From: Cyanodermella asteris
Taxonomy: Eukaryota; Ascomycota; Lecanoromycetes; Ostropales; Stictidaceae
Reading direction: 5' to 3'
Length of the DNA: 64,000 nucleotides
Assembly: GCA_900618795.1 (NCBI GenBank)
Contig: UYJD01000013.1
Span: forward strand, 966,537 to 1,030,536
Both the position numbers and the translations under genes were made by a program. Below, one piece after another: positions 36,015-47,750 of the stretch. Position 1 is the stretch's first letter. Each line of letters starts with the position of its first letter. Under the pieces are notes generated by a model, which made no database searches, had not been told where the DNA came from, and was given only the letters and a program-made list of their open reading frames with translations.

Positions 36015-37053
36015 ATGGGCGGCAGCGATGGCAAGAAGACGTCTCCATGGATAGCGTTATGCGCGGGTGGGATTGCCGGATCGATAGAGTCTGCTGTGAC
36101 ATATCCTTTTGAGTTCGCAAAAACTCGAGTGAGTCGGACATCCACATCCTGCTTCTTTGCAAGAAAGACAGGCCAAAGAGCACCTACACGGCTGCAAGCT
36201 CGTTATCATGAGGTGGCCGACAAAGTCTGTAGGTCCAACTTTATGGTCACACCCCGGGCTCGAGAAATCCTTTCATTATCGTGCAGAACGTGATACGGAA
36301 TGAAGGTATTCGCGCTCTCTACAAGGGGTGCTCGACTCTGATCGTGGGCTCTGCTGCTAAGGATGCGACTCGGTTTCTGGCCTTCGACACTATCAGAGGC
36401 GCGTTTGAAGACAAGGAGACGCATACGCTCTCGGCAGGTCGAAGTCTTCTTGCTGGCATGGCTTCCGGCGTCGTTGCCTCCGTTGTTGCAGTGACTCCTT
36501 CTGAGCGGATCAAGACCGCCCTCATCGACGATGCACGGAACGAACGACGATTCAACGGTCCATGGCACTGTGTCAAAACACTAGTCAAGCAGAAGGGTCT
36601 TCGCGCCTTGTATGCTGGATTTGTGACCACAACGCTGAAGCAAGGTGAGACTGCACTGGTTTCGGGCTAACGATCAATCTGGCTGACCTCGCACGCCTAG
36701 TTGGAACGACTGGATTTCGACTTGGAAGCTACAACGTGATCAAGGACTGGCAGCGCAGCCACGGGATTGAACAAAATATTCCCATTCAGTTTGCTAACGG
36801 AGCCGTGGCTGGAACGGTCACTACACTTGCGACACAACCCTTTGACACCATTAAAACGAAAGCACAGAGCGCTCGCGGAGCAGGCACGATGGATTCGGTG
36901 AGGGAAGTGCTTCAGCAAGACGGCATAAAGGGTCTCTGGCGAGGAACCGTAATGCGATTGGGTAGGACCGTCATGGCGGGTGGTGTCCTCTTTGTGAGCA
37001 ATGAGCAGGCGACTAAACTCTTGAAAATAATGGCTGGCAAGCCGACTGGCTGA
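36015..37053 (+). CDS. CTP1: Mitochondrial citrate/tricarboxylate carrier
   Basis: Three exons, 36015-36128, 36233-36644 and 36701-37053, give 292 residues in phase. Three mitochondrial-carrier repeats each hold a signature: PFEFAKTR, PSERIKTA and PFDTIKTK. The PSERIKTA second signature and the following DDARNERRFNGPWHC region are typical of the tricarboxylate carrier. It exports citrate from the matrix in exchange for malate or another tricarboxylate. The 104-base first intron contains an open but unrelated reading frame. The start is the ATG giving MGGSDGKKTSPW; upstream sequence has no ATG in frame. Confidence 0.93.
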
Positions 37054-37624
37054 GAGGGAAGGTCTACTCAACTTTGTATCGTACACACAAGCACTGACGC
37101 GTGATTTCACTCAATCATAGATAGCTGCGAGTTCGTCTACACAGTTCTCAGGGTACTTGAGTAGGTGCTCAGGCAAGTACCCAGCTAGAAATCTAGCTCA
37201 ATATCCCACCAAGTAGTCAGCCAAGTAGTCAGCCAATTATCTAGCACACCAAGTTGTCACCAACCAGAAATGGCAATATGCTAGTGAAGGTCTGTAATTA
37301 CCACAACAAAACGTGGGCGAGAGAATCGACCACCAAAGATGTTAATTCGCGTAGTGTTGCTTTACGGGTAGAAGGCATACCACAAGTTTAGAGGAGCTGT
37401 CAAATACATGGCGAGTCTCGCGGCGAAATCACATCGCTGCTCACCAAAGTCATAGCCCTACGGTTCACCATTCTTCGATATTGAACTTATTTCACATCCT
37501 GTCTTGTCCGAGAGATCTCCCGAGGCTGAATACGAGGCCTTCAAGGGGCCTCACGCCCGAAGTCGAGGAATGCTTTACGAGCTGTGCTCTCGACGTCTCA
37601 ACATTCAGCTTCTCGAAACACCTA
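37054..37624. other. Convergent intergenic region with short tandem repeat
   Basis: Between the 3' ends of CTP1 and SOM1. Two perfect copies of CCAAGTAGTCAG lie at 37209-37232 within a stretch of related AAGTA/CAGCTAG words. No gene seen. Confidence 0.55.
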
Positions 37625-37954
37625 TCAATCCTTCACTTCCCACCAGGATTCTCGATTAGCGTGGTCTCGGCCCAGAACCTGGCACATCTGCTGTAAAGTC
37701 AGACCAACAGCCCTCAGATCCGTCAACTGCGAATCAACTTGCTTTCTAAAAGTCCGCACAATCGCCGTGCACCTCACAACGGTCTTCCTCCCATTGCCGC
37801 CAACCTCCGGATTGCATTCGTACTGGACAAGCTCTTGGAGCGGACACTTGTTCAGGTCGATTTCGTGGGCGTCCTTTTTCCGTTTGCCGTTCGGCTTGGC
37901 CAGGACGCGGACGGGTAGCTCGCGCGCGGGCCACTCCTCGAGAGACACGACCAT
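37625..37954 (-). CDS. SOM1: Mitochondrial inner-membrane peptidase cofactor Som1
   Basis: Two exons, 37739-37954 and 37625-37690, give 93 residues. The conserved core EIDLNKCPLQELVQYECNP followed by VVRCTAIVRTFRK matches fungal Som1, with the spaced cysteines of a twin-Cys helix-type protein. Som1 supports the inner membrane peptidase (Imp1) that trims proteins in the intermembrane space. The 48-base intron (37691-37738) is a multiple of three and open, so retention would also be coding; splice signals favour removal. The gene shares its 5' region with the divergent XRCC2-like gene. Confidence 0.85.
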   Translation of the reverse strand: MVVSLEEWPARELPVRVLAKPNGKRKKDAHEIDLNKCPLQELVQYECNPEVGGNGRKTVVRCTAIVRTFRKQVDSQLTDLRAVGLTLQQMCQVLGRDHANRESWWEVKD

Positions 37955-38183
37955 GAAAGAGAGACGGAACAGTTGCAAATGTTGTTCCGATGCTTGAGTT
38001 GATGAGAGGATGAGGTGACAGGTCTGTGAGATCCGCAGTGTGATGGCCCATGAGTTCGGAACGAGGTTGTTGACGGAAGTGAAGGAGTCCTCGTTGGCTG
38101 AGGTGTGTGCTGAGCGGATGCCGAGACGAGCTGAGACGAAAGCAGATAGACGATCTTGATGCAATATGCTGACCACTCACTAG

Positions 38184-39383
38184 ATCCTGGCGAGTGCACA
38201 TCGCAATGAGCAACCACCAACTGCTCACTGGACCGGGATCACGTATGTCGACGAGCTCATTCGAGCATTCGGCCAGGGCCACCATCATCCACCCCGGCCA
38301 CCACAAACACGATTGGTGACAAATAACCTACCGGTCCAGGATCAGAATACTACAACTCGGACTCCTGTCATTGAAATTACAGGTACAGCTCCCGCGGCGG
38401 GCAAAACACAACTGCTCTACCTGATCGCAGCTCACCACCTCCTCGGGCTATCACCAACTTCGTCTTATTCAAGTACGCCGCCTCCAGACAACTCAGACCA
38501 CAACTTTGAGCCCGGTACACATCTTGATGGCACTGACCAACCCAATGTCGCACGCGGCACTGTCGTTTACCTCGACCTACGCTCTCGTTTCTCTGCACAC
38601 CGTCTGCTCTCCATTCTGAAATCCGAGCTCTCACGACTCCCCTATACGGACCCATCTAGCGCTGACCCTGGTGCCGCCAAAGAAGCTCACATTGGACACG
38701 AGGCGCTCGCGGCACTGACTCACATCCACGTCTTCCGGCCCCAAACTTCCCGTTCCCTCCTTGCCACGCTCAACTCCGTTCAACAATACCTCTTTGATAT
38801 CTCTGCCCATCCTTCAGCAGATCAGGCATTAAAAGCAATTCTAATTTCAGACTTGTCGGCATTCTACTGGGGCGATCGATATGAGGGCGAAGTAGAGGCC
38901 GTGGAGCAGATTGGGAAAAACTCAGGATGGGGGCCATCCGCTGCCGGCGGAGCGAAGCACCAAAACGATGTTTTGGGTCAAAGGTGGCGGGAGATCATTG
39001 CGGCACTGAAATCTCTGCAGGTTGTGTTTGGTTGCCCGGTAATATGCACGAACACGACGTTGGGAAAGGCGCAGATGACGAAAGATGGGCTCGTGCTGCC
39101 ACCTCATCTGCCAGGAGCGTGGAATGGATTGGTGAATGTCAAAGTGGTCCTGCAAAGGGAGAGGGTCAAATACGGGGCTACAAGCAGCGCGGAGGAGGCA
39201 TTGTTGGAGCAGAAGTGGAGGCTAGAGAAGGGAGAGCGGGCCATGAGTCGAATGAGAGTCAACATGTGGAAGTGTGATGAGTGGGAAACACCGGTGAGAG
39301 ATGCTATCGAGGCACTGGTGCGAAAGAATAAATGCAGTTTGCTCCTTGGAGCAGAACTCGATATCATTATCGAGGGTTGGTGA
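38184..39383 (+). CDS. XRCC2-like RecA/Rad51-family recombination protein
   Basis: A 400-codon open region with a Walker A motif in ITGTAPAAGKTQLLYL, a beta strand VVYLDLRSRF after it, and a Walker B-like strand ALKAILISDLSAFYW. This arrangement and the later VIEGW end fit the XRCC2-type Rad51 paralogues that work in homologous recombination repair. No in-frame ATG exists before the Walker region, and the coding segment begins after a TAG acceptor (CACTCACTAG), so a short 5' exon lies upstream and is not placed. The start given is the first base after that acceptor. Confidence 0.75.
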   Translation: MLASAHRNEQPPTAHWTGITYVDELIRAFGQGHHHPPRPPQTRLVTNNLPVQDQNTTTRTPVIEITGTAPAAGKTQLLYLIAAHHLLGLSPTSSYSSTPPPDNSDHNFEPGTHLDGTDQPNVARGTVVYLDLRSRFSAHRLLSILKSELSRLPYTDPSSADPGAAKEAHIGHEALAALTHIHVFRPQTSRSLLATLNSVQQYLFDISAHPSADQALKAILISDLSAFYWGDRYEGEVEAVEQIGKNSGWGPSAAGGAKHQNDVLGQRWREIIAALKSLQVVFGCPVICTNTTLGKAQMTKDGLVLPPHLPGAWNGLVNVKVVLQRERVKYGATSSAEEALLEQKWRLEKGERAMSRMRVNMWKCDEWETPVRDAIEALVRKNKCSLLLGAELDIIIEGW

Positions 39384-39640
39384 TAGACAGCTTGCATCGC
39401 TGAGGGACATACGGAAAGAGGGTAAAAGAACATGATACTTGCGAAATTGGGTCTATTCAACTTTTAATCTGCAGGAGCTTGGCTCCTCCTCTCAATGTCC
39501 GACCAATACGCAAATGCAGATGTTGAAACGACGTCCATCATATACAAGTTCCGACAAAGGAAGCCGACGCCAAAAGCGATGCCACTGTGGACTGGTCGTT
39601 TGCAATTCTCCCGTGTAACCGTCACTCGTGAATGTCGTGC

Positions 39641-40690
39641 TTAGCCCTGCTGCCTCTTGCGCTTGCCAATTTGGGCTGTGAAACCAGCCTTGATGGCGGT
39701 GACTGATCGTCTCGATCCGCAACTGTTGCAGGTGACGAAGTACAAACGATTTTCTCCCTTGGAAAGTTCGGTGTCGGGTGACCTGCAAGTCTTGCAGGTG
39801 ACGTACTCCACAATATATCTTCGCAGGACGTTTTCGATCTGCTTCTGCTGGAAACGTCCCTTGATAACCAGACGCCTCGATCCGTCAACGCTGCCCGTGG
39901 TACCCAATTCGGCAAACAAGAACTGGATGACGTGCTCGTCTGATCGCTTCATACGCTTGCAGATATCGGCCAGGTTCGCGAAAATCGTTTTCTTGTTTCC
40001 TTCACGCAGGCACTGAGGGGGAGGTATCTTGTAAGATTTTGTGCCGGATGAGAGAAGGTCGGGGTTCTTGCTCTGGATGATGTTGAAGAAACGGTCTAGC
40101 AAAAGACCATAGCTTATGGGTGCTTCTGACGAATGCTGCCAGACACCAGTGCCAGCCTCCATGTCGCCCTCCAGCAAAGCAGGATCCTCCGCATCCGTCT
40201 CTTTTGTCTCGCCCTCATCACCGGCTACGCCGGCTTCGGCCAGCTTGGCTTCGAACTCGTCGACATCGGCAGTCTTCTTTACAGACTTCTTCTTTTTCCT
40301 AGTATATCGTTATAATCATCATACTGCACAGACGTACTGCAAGCCTGACTCACTTCTTCAGAGCCGAAGGGTCAAATTCGCCATCTGCGGCGGGGGCGTC
40401 GTCCTTTGCTTCTTTGTCTTTTGAAGAAGACTTCTTCTTCTTTTTGGCCAGACCCTTGAACATTTCCGCCATCTCGTCGACCTCCTTGTCCCCGCCGGTC
40501 GCGTGGCTGTCTGCGGTTTCATCATTTCCGTTGGTGACCGTCTCGGTCACTTGGCCGTCGCCATCAACAATGGTAGCGCCGTCACTGAAGGCGACTGACT
40601 TGCGTTTGGGCGCCGTTTCCTAAAGCAGTCTGTCAGCACGCGCCTCAAATGTGCAAACCGTGGTGGGGTAGGACGTACTGTGTCGGCCAT
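39641..40690 (-). CDS. SUI3: Translation initiation factor eIF2 beta
   Basis: Three exons; the first is only 12 bases (40679-40690, MADT) and the second starts at 40619. The protein has lysine-rich boxes (KKKKKSSSK and KKKKKSVKK) that bind eIF5 and eIF2B-epsilon, then the conserved core [30 protein letters not shown] and a C4 zinc ribbon (CKTC..CNSC) at the C-terminus. eIF2 beta is part of the eIF2-GTP-initiator tRNA ternary complex in the cytosol. Only two of the usual three lysine boxes are clearly visible. The tiny first exon is easily lost in automatic models. Confidence 0.95.
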
Positions 40691-41798
40691 GTTGGGTGGT
40701 TGTGACTCTCTCATGCACTTGCAGGGCTGTAGATTGCCTTGCCGTCTTATTGAAAGATGTTGCCGTACAGACGGAGGTGCGGGCAGTGGCAAATGAGCTA
40801 TGTAGAGCACTGTTGAGGACTGGCATGACTCAAGAGAGCGGCGGGCTATGTGAAATAATAGGGTCACGTGACTTTGGTCCGGGACCTGGTCCTCCGGTGG
40901 AATAACAAGGTAGGCCCCCATCTCAGGTGACAACAGGGATCGAGACTCACTATCACCCCTGGAAAAACGCCCCAAGCTCTAGCCATGCTGCCAACTGTGT
41001 CCCCCGAAACGTGTATTGGCACTCTAGGGGGCCCACCTTTTGTTTCCACCGCGTGCCAGCCTGGGAGACGCTGAACGAGGTTAGCAGCCCTCTCCAAGAA
41101 CTGCAAAGAAGTTCGCGAGCACTTTCGTGGGTTCCATGATGATTAAATCCAGTATCGTGGGCAATCTTTACCTTCCACTTCATCGTCAAGTTGAGTTGAG
41201 TTCTGGAACGCCAGTCGGTTGTAAGCCGAATTCTAAGAACAACTTATCGTTCTCACCGGATTTAATCATTTACAGCAAGTTTTCAAGCACCACTTATACA
41301 GGAACCTGGACATGGTATGTTCAAGAGCCATATTATTGTTAGACTCGGATACTTGTCGATTTCAGATCGTAGCAGATTTCCACATCATGTCGCGACCCAG
41401 CTTTTTATACACATCATCAAGTCTATCCCCGTGCATTACCCCTGGTATGCTTCACCTCGCTGCAAACAAGGGAGGTATCAATCACCAATGCCTAACGTCA
41501 GAAAATAAGAAGCCATCCATGCTCCTTGAGGCGAGTTATCCAGCCCTTTTAAGTGCGCATAGTATCCCGTCGTTCTTTTCCCCTGTGTAGACAAAGAACG
41601 CTCACTTGAACCCCGTCCGCAAGAACCACGCCAAAAATGCAGCATGCGAAATCAAGATTCATTGATCTGTTGCAACCGTTCGGTCCGGGTGAACCGCGAG
41701 GAAGGCACTCTCGCCCGATTTTCGTCGTCAGAAACTACTCGGTGTCGCATTCGATGATCCTGCGAAGGTTTAGGTTAGGGCCCCGCACAGCGGCCCAT
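40691..41798. other. Intergenic region between eIF2 beta and mitoferrin
   Basis: Promoter of the eIF2 beta gene and the 3' region of the carrier gene. No frame has a recognisable domain. Confidence 0.55.
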
Positions 41799-43061
41799 CT
41801 ATGATCGTCCGTAGAGGTAAGCCTTCATCAGCTCGTATGCGCTCCTGATGCAGATGTCAGCTATCGCTTTACGACTGTGCGCAATGATGTTTGAACTCAC
41901 CAGCAAATGGCTGTACTGGGCATCGCGGTGATAACTCGCGGCTGCATGCCCTTGAAAAATCCTCTCCACCCACTGTGCTGCTTGACTAGAGAAGCTGCCT
42001 CCCAGAGGCCTTTCGCATTTCGCAACTTTGCGTCCGTGGCGGTGCCTCGAGTTTGAAGAAGTGTTTTTATCACCTGGCCTAGTCAGCACATGAAAGTCCA
42101 TGAATATTGCTACTCTTTCCAATTATCACTCACGTCCAACGGTGTTGTCAATCCAGCGGCAAAACCTCCTGCGACACCACCAGCGACGCAATGCGTCCAC
42201 GGATCGTATTTGTGTCCTGGGTTCATGATCTTTGAAAGCGACTCGTAAGCCATGAATTGCATTGAGGTAAAGGGGACGGTCATCGCGAGCGTGGTCGGGT
42301 ACGAAACGTAGAACGCTCGCAAACCCTCAGTTCGCCAGACCTCGCTGGCGCATGCGAAGACATTCCTGTGTGTCGACCCATGAACCTGCATGCGTTGTTT
42401 GATAACTGCAGCCGTATTAGCGGCCGTCCACTTTTGAGAAGTAGGACGGGTCAATTCTGACCATCGAAAGGATTCATTAAAGCGTCAGACGCTATTGTCG
42501 CGCAAGCGCCAGAAGTGGCAGCTGCGAGAGGTGTGTGTTCGTCTGAGTTCTCGTTGCCGCCCATGCCTTCCTTGACGATTTCGTAAGTGGCGAAATAGAC
42601 GGCGTGAGCTGGGCCAGCGCCCAATATAACCGAATTGACTCCTCGCCATAGTGATCCTGCTCCTTCCGCGCGCGCTATTGTCTGCAAGGCGTTCGAGAGA
42701 CCGGTGTATATGGCGGAGGGCGAGGGATTCAAGACTTGCTGCGCGCCCGTCAATTTGCTTCCTTTCTCTCACGATGCAATCTTGCTCTTACCATTCGAGT
42801 CTTGAGGAGATCGACTGGATACTAGCAATCAGTCAGCATATTGTTATCGCCATGCACTATCGATCCTGGTCGCATACCATGACTGTGTGTTCGGCAATAC
42901 CAGCAAAAGCACCAGCAAGCATGTTGTTTGCCAGTGACGCGTTTGGTGCTAGACCCTCATAACTATGGTCACGATTAGTCGGTGAAGTCTTCTACCAGAA
43001 TTGCGTCGGCGTACTCGTAGTCGTCGGCGTCCATGGGCCTTGCTGGGTGAGCAGCCTCCAT
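41799..43061 (-). CDS. Mitochondrial iron carrier (mitoferrin, Mrs3/Mrs4 type)
   Basis: Seven exons, 43015-43061, 42878-42962, 42792-42821, 42462-42738, 42134-42405, 41901-42073 and 41799-41844, give 309 residues, all in phase. Three carrier repeats have YPVDLLKTRM, NPFDVIKQRM and TPLDVIKTLL. The leader MEAAHPARPMDADDYDYEGL and the AGAFAGIAEHTVM segment are those of fungal Mrs3/4. The carrier brings iron into the mitochondrial matrix for haem and Fe-S synthesis. The first intron (52 bases) uses a GTACGC donor, and the 30-base third exon makes the gene hard to predict. Confidence 0.93.
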
Positions 43062-44012
43062 GTTCGAAGCTTGGATTGGAGCTTCTCGCCGCACCTTGAC
43101 GCTCCAGATGCGCTTGAAAGGAGGACTGCGGAGAGGAACAGCGACACTGTCGACCGGAGAGTCGAAGTTGGTGAGAGCGACGAGCGCTGATGCTGTATAG
43201 CGAGGCTCAATCGAGATTTGGGTGGTGGTAGCAACAATGATTGGCACTAGGGAATTTGTAGCTCCGCGGGCCAGAATGTCTGCCGAAATGTCGTATTGGA
43301 TGCGTCTGTGAGAGCCGTAGCGCCGATCCTCAAGACCTTCAGATCCTCCCAGTTAAGGAACCGAGACGCTGCTTGCCGGCCACAGTAATGATGCTCGACT
43401 CGACTTTGCACGAAGTCCGAGTCGCGAAATTATATCACCAACCAGCAATCGAGTCGAGAGCGAAGAACATCTCGCAGCGCTTTTGCTTCTAGGACTGAAA
43501 CACAATATCTGTAGTCGCGCTGACGTCCGCTCTCGGACATCGCTCTTCATACTCGCACGAGTTTTGTACTCGACCGTGGGGCCTTTGGTCCGCGTTCTGG
43601 CTTTCCAAACGCCCCGGGCAGGTTGCGCTCCTTGCTCGTCTTTGTCTATCGAGCAAGGCAGCCGCGAGGAGACTTAGGTAACCGGGGCGCTGTCATTCTG
43701 TACCAGACCTAAGCTAGCTACCTCCATCGGCGTTTATTTAGGTGTCACAGGCGACAGTTGTGATATTACTAGCTGGATTTTGGCTCTGGTGGATGGAGTT
43801 GGGAAGTGTCTGCTTTGCAGGCTCAATTGGGGGAATGAATAACCGACGATTAAAATGAGGCATCCTCAATTGTCTCCTCTCCAACGGCACATCGATGAGT
43901 CTTTTTGTTGATAACGGCAAGATTGGGACTCGCAACCCGAGTCAGCCTTGTGCATTCCGATGACCTGATGAAGGACACGGGTCTATGTGCGCATCTGAAA
44001 GTACTTGAAAAG
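43062..44012. other. Intergenic region with an inverted repeat
   Basis: No coding signal. A perfect 9-base inverted repeat CCTTGCTCG / CGAGCAAGG with an 11-base spacer lies at 43630-43658; its role is unknown. Confidence 0.55.
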
Positions 44013-45536
44013 CTATGAGAGTACTCTTCCTGGCTGCTCTTTCTCTGCCTCGTCCCTCGCCGTTGTCGCAGGCTCAGACAGCTCCAACTTTCCCAATCTC
44101 TCCTCCGCCAGGTCGGCCTCCGCATCAACCATCTCAATCTTTGGACCGTTCTCAGGCGCGTCAACTGTGGTCGCCGCCTCTGCCGCCGTAGCTCCAGTCT
44201 TCTCGAAATGCTCCGCATCCGGCTTCACTTCTGCAATGTCGCCAGTCGGTGCCGGATTCACTGCAACAGCATCTCGAGATGGGAGAGCTGGTGGCATGGC
44301 TGGTGCTGGCGGGGGCCGTTCACTTATTTCAGGTGAGGCCGGCAGGGTTGCTTGCTTGTCCGGGCTGTCTGAGCCTAGCTTTGGTGAAGCGAGGGATGTG
44401 ATGGTGGCTCGCCGTGTTCGTGCCGCGTCGATGGTGCTCTTGAAGTGCTCGTCCTGGACAATCGGGCTTGTTTCTGCTGGTCTGAACTCGAACTCCTCCT
44501 CAGCAGGAACGGCTCCGCTGCCAGCCTCACGAATTTCCAGCCCCTGATTCTCCAGCGCCCGAACACCATAAGGATCGGGATCTTCCTGATCTGGGACACC
44601 GAAGACGTGAGCCGGCCCCTCGATCTCGCAGTCTCCGGGAGGTTTCTCGTCAGGGATCATTTTCTCGTCCACTTCCCTGCCTTCTGCAGCTTTGAGCGTT
44701 TCCTGAAGTCGGCGAACATCATAGGGAGCATGCTTGGCCTTCCCACTCACAATCTGCCCCGCCGTAATCCTCTCTCCGTAGAATCGCTCATTTTCGTCCG
44801 TACGTTCAATCATGATGGTCCCATCGAGGGCAACGCCGGCGTAGAGCCCTCGTGATTTCATGTACGTGAAAAGCGGAGCCTGTCTTTTATGAATCTCCGT
44901 GTCAACCACGCCGCCCATGCCAACGGGTCCAGCGACGGCGCTGAGCTCCCCGCCAAGTGTGAGCCGGACGTTCGTGAAGCCTTCCAGAGCCTTGCGGTTG
45001 TTAATGACAATTACGCAGTCGTAGATATCGATGCCAGCTAGGAAGCCAATGCCGGCGGTGTGCAGCATGATGCCGGATGGTGGTGACCACGAGCCATCCT
45101 CAAGACGTGCAACGAGCACACCACTGCCTCCGGATCCAGATACCCAAAGCCCAGTTCTCATGGTGGTGAAAATGCAGAGACCGACTGCCTTTTCTATCAC
45201 TTCTTTGGGAATCTTCTTGAGTACTTTTTGTTTCTGCTTCGGACCTTCTGCGGGCTTGACTTCTTCCTCATCATAGAAACCATCCTCTGTGAATCAATCA
45301 GTACCCATCCGAAAACAGATTTGCAGCAAAATCGTGTACGTACTGCAGAAACTCCTCAGGATTCTCGCAGCTTTATCACTCTCTTTGTCTAACGTGGTCG
45401 GCCAAAATGCTTCCGATCCCAGCTTATTGGACAATTTGTTTACGGGTGCCCCAAGCTTATCCGTCCACTCCCACAGCTTGTCAAACCCCGCCTTGCTATT
45501 TTCCTTGGTCTTCTCCCAGATGGTCTTATCCGCCAT
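44013..45536 (-). CDS. SYLF-domain protein (Ysc84/SH3YL1-like)
   Basis: Two exons, 45344-45536 and 44013-45286, give 488 residues. The N-terminal half is the lipid-binding SYLF domain, recognisable from AVGLCIFTTMRTGLWVSGSGGSG, SGIMLHTAGIGFLAGIDIYDCVI and the GPVGMGG loop. The second half is an unstructured Pro/Glu/Ala-rich tail without a visible SH3 domain, unlike yeast Ysc84. Ysc84 relatives bind phosphoinositides and actin at endocytic sites. The end at 44013 follows the open frame; a spliced, longer C-terminus cannot be excluded. Confidence 0.88.
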
Positions 45537-47355
45537 AATGCTTGAAGTATGCCGATCCGATGCGTCTGAAGAGCCGGGAGAGCAGGCAGGGATAAGAAAG
45601 CGGGAGGACAGTTGTAGGAGCCGGTATGACGGCCAATTCGAATGAGGGCCAGGAAGACTTCACCGTGGCCTGGCAACAGACCAATCCTGGCTGACAGATC
45701 AGTTCGTCTTACTCGGCATTTGGAATAGAGCACCAATCCAACGGTCCCCGAGGACCGGACGGAGCTTGAGGACGGACCCTTGAAGGTCTGAAAGATGGCA
45801 GGCAGAGATGAAGAGCAATGACGTCATTCGAAGCACGATGAATGCCGTGTCCAGCGATACCTGACACTTCGATACTTGGCGGGATCTTGTGGTGAACACT
45901 CAGATACACAATTCCTGAACAGCAAGCAGGCGACGAGCCAGACAACGATGTAAGCGCATAGCGCAGTTCGCTGCCAGAGATCAGATCATACAAACGAAAG
46001 ACGTTGTAAACCGATTCCTTGTGTCAATGTAAAAGACAAAATCATTATCCGAAAACAGCGTGGAGAAAACCTATAACGCAAATCAGCTGTCTACATAATG
46101 CGTCATGTAGTGTAGCACGAACAGGCCGCTCTTCGTCCAGTTGTCGAGGTTACCACCAGCTTCTTTGGGCAGATGTGGACGATTTACTATTCAGAATTGC
46201 TGTCTGGATGCTCAACTATCTGAACGGAGAACGCAAAGCTTCTTGTGCTCGGTTGACTCATATTGAACGGAGTGAAGGACGGTCATGATGAATTTACCCT
46301 TGATGGACCTAATGATCTGAAGATTGCTGTGGGATTTCAAGACCTCTCGCGTTGAAGTTGACTGTGGTCGCAGCCCCTCAAGGTCATACCACGCAAGGAC
46401 TATCTATACTCCGTCTGAAGAGGGCTTCATCAAAATGATTTAATTACTAGCAATACTCCAACGAAGCCGAGCCACCTTGTGCCTGACAGGAAAACCAATC
46501 GGTGCCGTGCAATGAAAGATCATCCCGGATGCTGTAGTAGGTAGGAACTGTATATTCGAATGACAAGAGCTGAGTAAGCACTCCACCGTCCCCGCACGAC
46601 TGGCTTCCAAACGTCGCATCCAAGTTTCCATCTCCTGTACATCCGTCATCATTCCTACAATACCTCGAGGTGCAACGCGGCAGCTGTCGGTCTGGATATC
46701 TGAACATGCGCGCAGCAATTTGCGTCTGAAATGTTTCACATCACAGCATGCAGTCGCTCCCGCGCCAAGTCGGCGACCTGGCGTATATCGAGCCATGATC
46801 TAGTTTCTGATCCTCTTATCTCAAGTATAGCTCCATATTTTCTTCTGTCGAAAAGAGAGATCCAGAGCCACTTGATGTGAGCAGACCAAGAGAAGGATGC
46901 CGGCAAGGCAACGTGAGATTTCTCGGAAGGAACTCGACCATGACAGTGCCCTTGAACCCATTAATCGCTTCTTCATGTCTGCGACCAAATATATGTAAAG
47001 CCCGAGCTGACAATATCCGAGTCGCGTCGCGATCGCCTATCATGTGCAAAATGGCTATGGCTGTTCCCATGACGGACTCGATATTGGCTGGAAGCTCACC
47101 CTTGCTCTTCTTGTGACACAATGCGCGGTATCGTCGGCTGGCCCGGCGAAAGGAACTTGTCTTGGTGACTCAGATTGCTCGACAGCAGCCGTCGTTTGCG
47201 GTTGTTCCAATACCTCGTCGCTTGCCTCGCGTGGCATTCGGCTCGACACTGCAGTTCCAAAGTCCAGCGCCCAAGTCGGAAACCCTTCACTTGACATCTT
47301 GACGGGCAAAAGATTGGGTTGGTATAACCATTAATGTAAAGGCGAAAAAAGAATC
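45537..47355. other. Gene-poor region with a possible Cys-rich ORF
   Basis: No gene can be supported firmly. On the minus strand 46447-46707 encodes an 86-residue peptide starting MFRYPDRQLP with six well-spaced Cys residues (CTSRYCRNDDGC..SCGDGG..FSCQ..YC), following a CAG acceptor. It looks like the end of a small cysteine-rich protein, but no signal peptide or upstream exon could be placed. Minus-strand frames at 46816-47309 are also open but unrecognised. Confidence 0.35.
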
Positions 47356-47427
47356 CTCTCGTGCCGGGAATCGAACCCGGGTCTCAAGCGTGACAAGCTT
47401 GGATGCTGACCACTACACCACACAAGA
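47356..47427 (-). tRNA. tRNA-Asp (GTC anticodon)
   Basis: Cloverleaf on the minus strand. The acceptor stem TCTTGTG pairs with CACGAGA (one G-U pair), the D-arm is TGGTGTAGTGGTCAGCAT, the anticodon stem CAAGC/GCTTG presents GTC, and the T-arm is CGGGTTCGATTCCCGG. No intron. The A and B boxes match the polymerase III consensus. CCA is not encoded, as usual. Confidence 0.96.
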
Positions 47428-47750
47428 TTGCTGGTTGTCGTTGGGATGTGAGGACGTTAAGACTGACCATGACGCCTTCGCCATGATCCATGATGGCAAA
47501 CGAGCCGCGGAATGCGCTCTAGAGACCTACTCCAAGTTATTGGGCATGACACATTTTGCAGAGACAACGTGATTCGTCAGCTGTATTCGAACCATGCACG
47601 ACAAGCATAGACATCAAGATGGGAACTCGAACAGGTCACGATTTCATTGCCGGGTTGCGAGACAAGTTCATTCGTTCACTTTGGCGCTGTCAGCGCAACA
47701 AGACCAGATCTAGGTAAGCCTGACAGACGTGTACCTTCCCCATTTCCGCT
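47428..47750. other. Intergenic region between tRNA-Asp and aldo/keto reductase
   Basis: About 320 bases without a coding signal. Confidence 0.5.

Noticed and set aside
36129-36232. Open frame with LQARYHEVADKV inside the CTP1 gene
   Set aside because: It lies within an intron with good GTGAGT and TAG borders, and the spliced frame gives the expected carrier sequence AKTRVQLYG.
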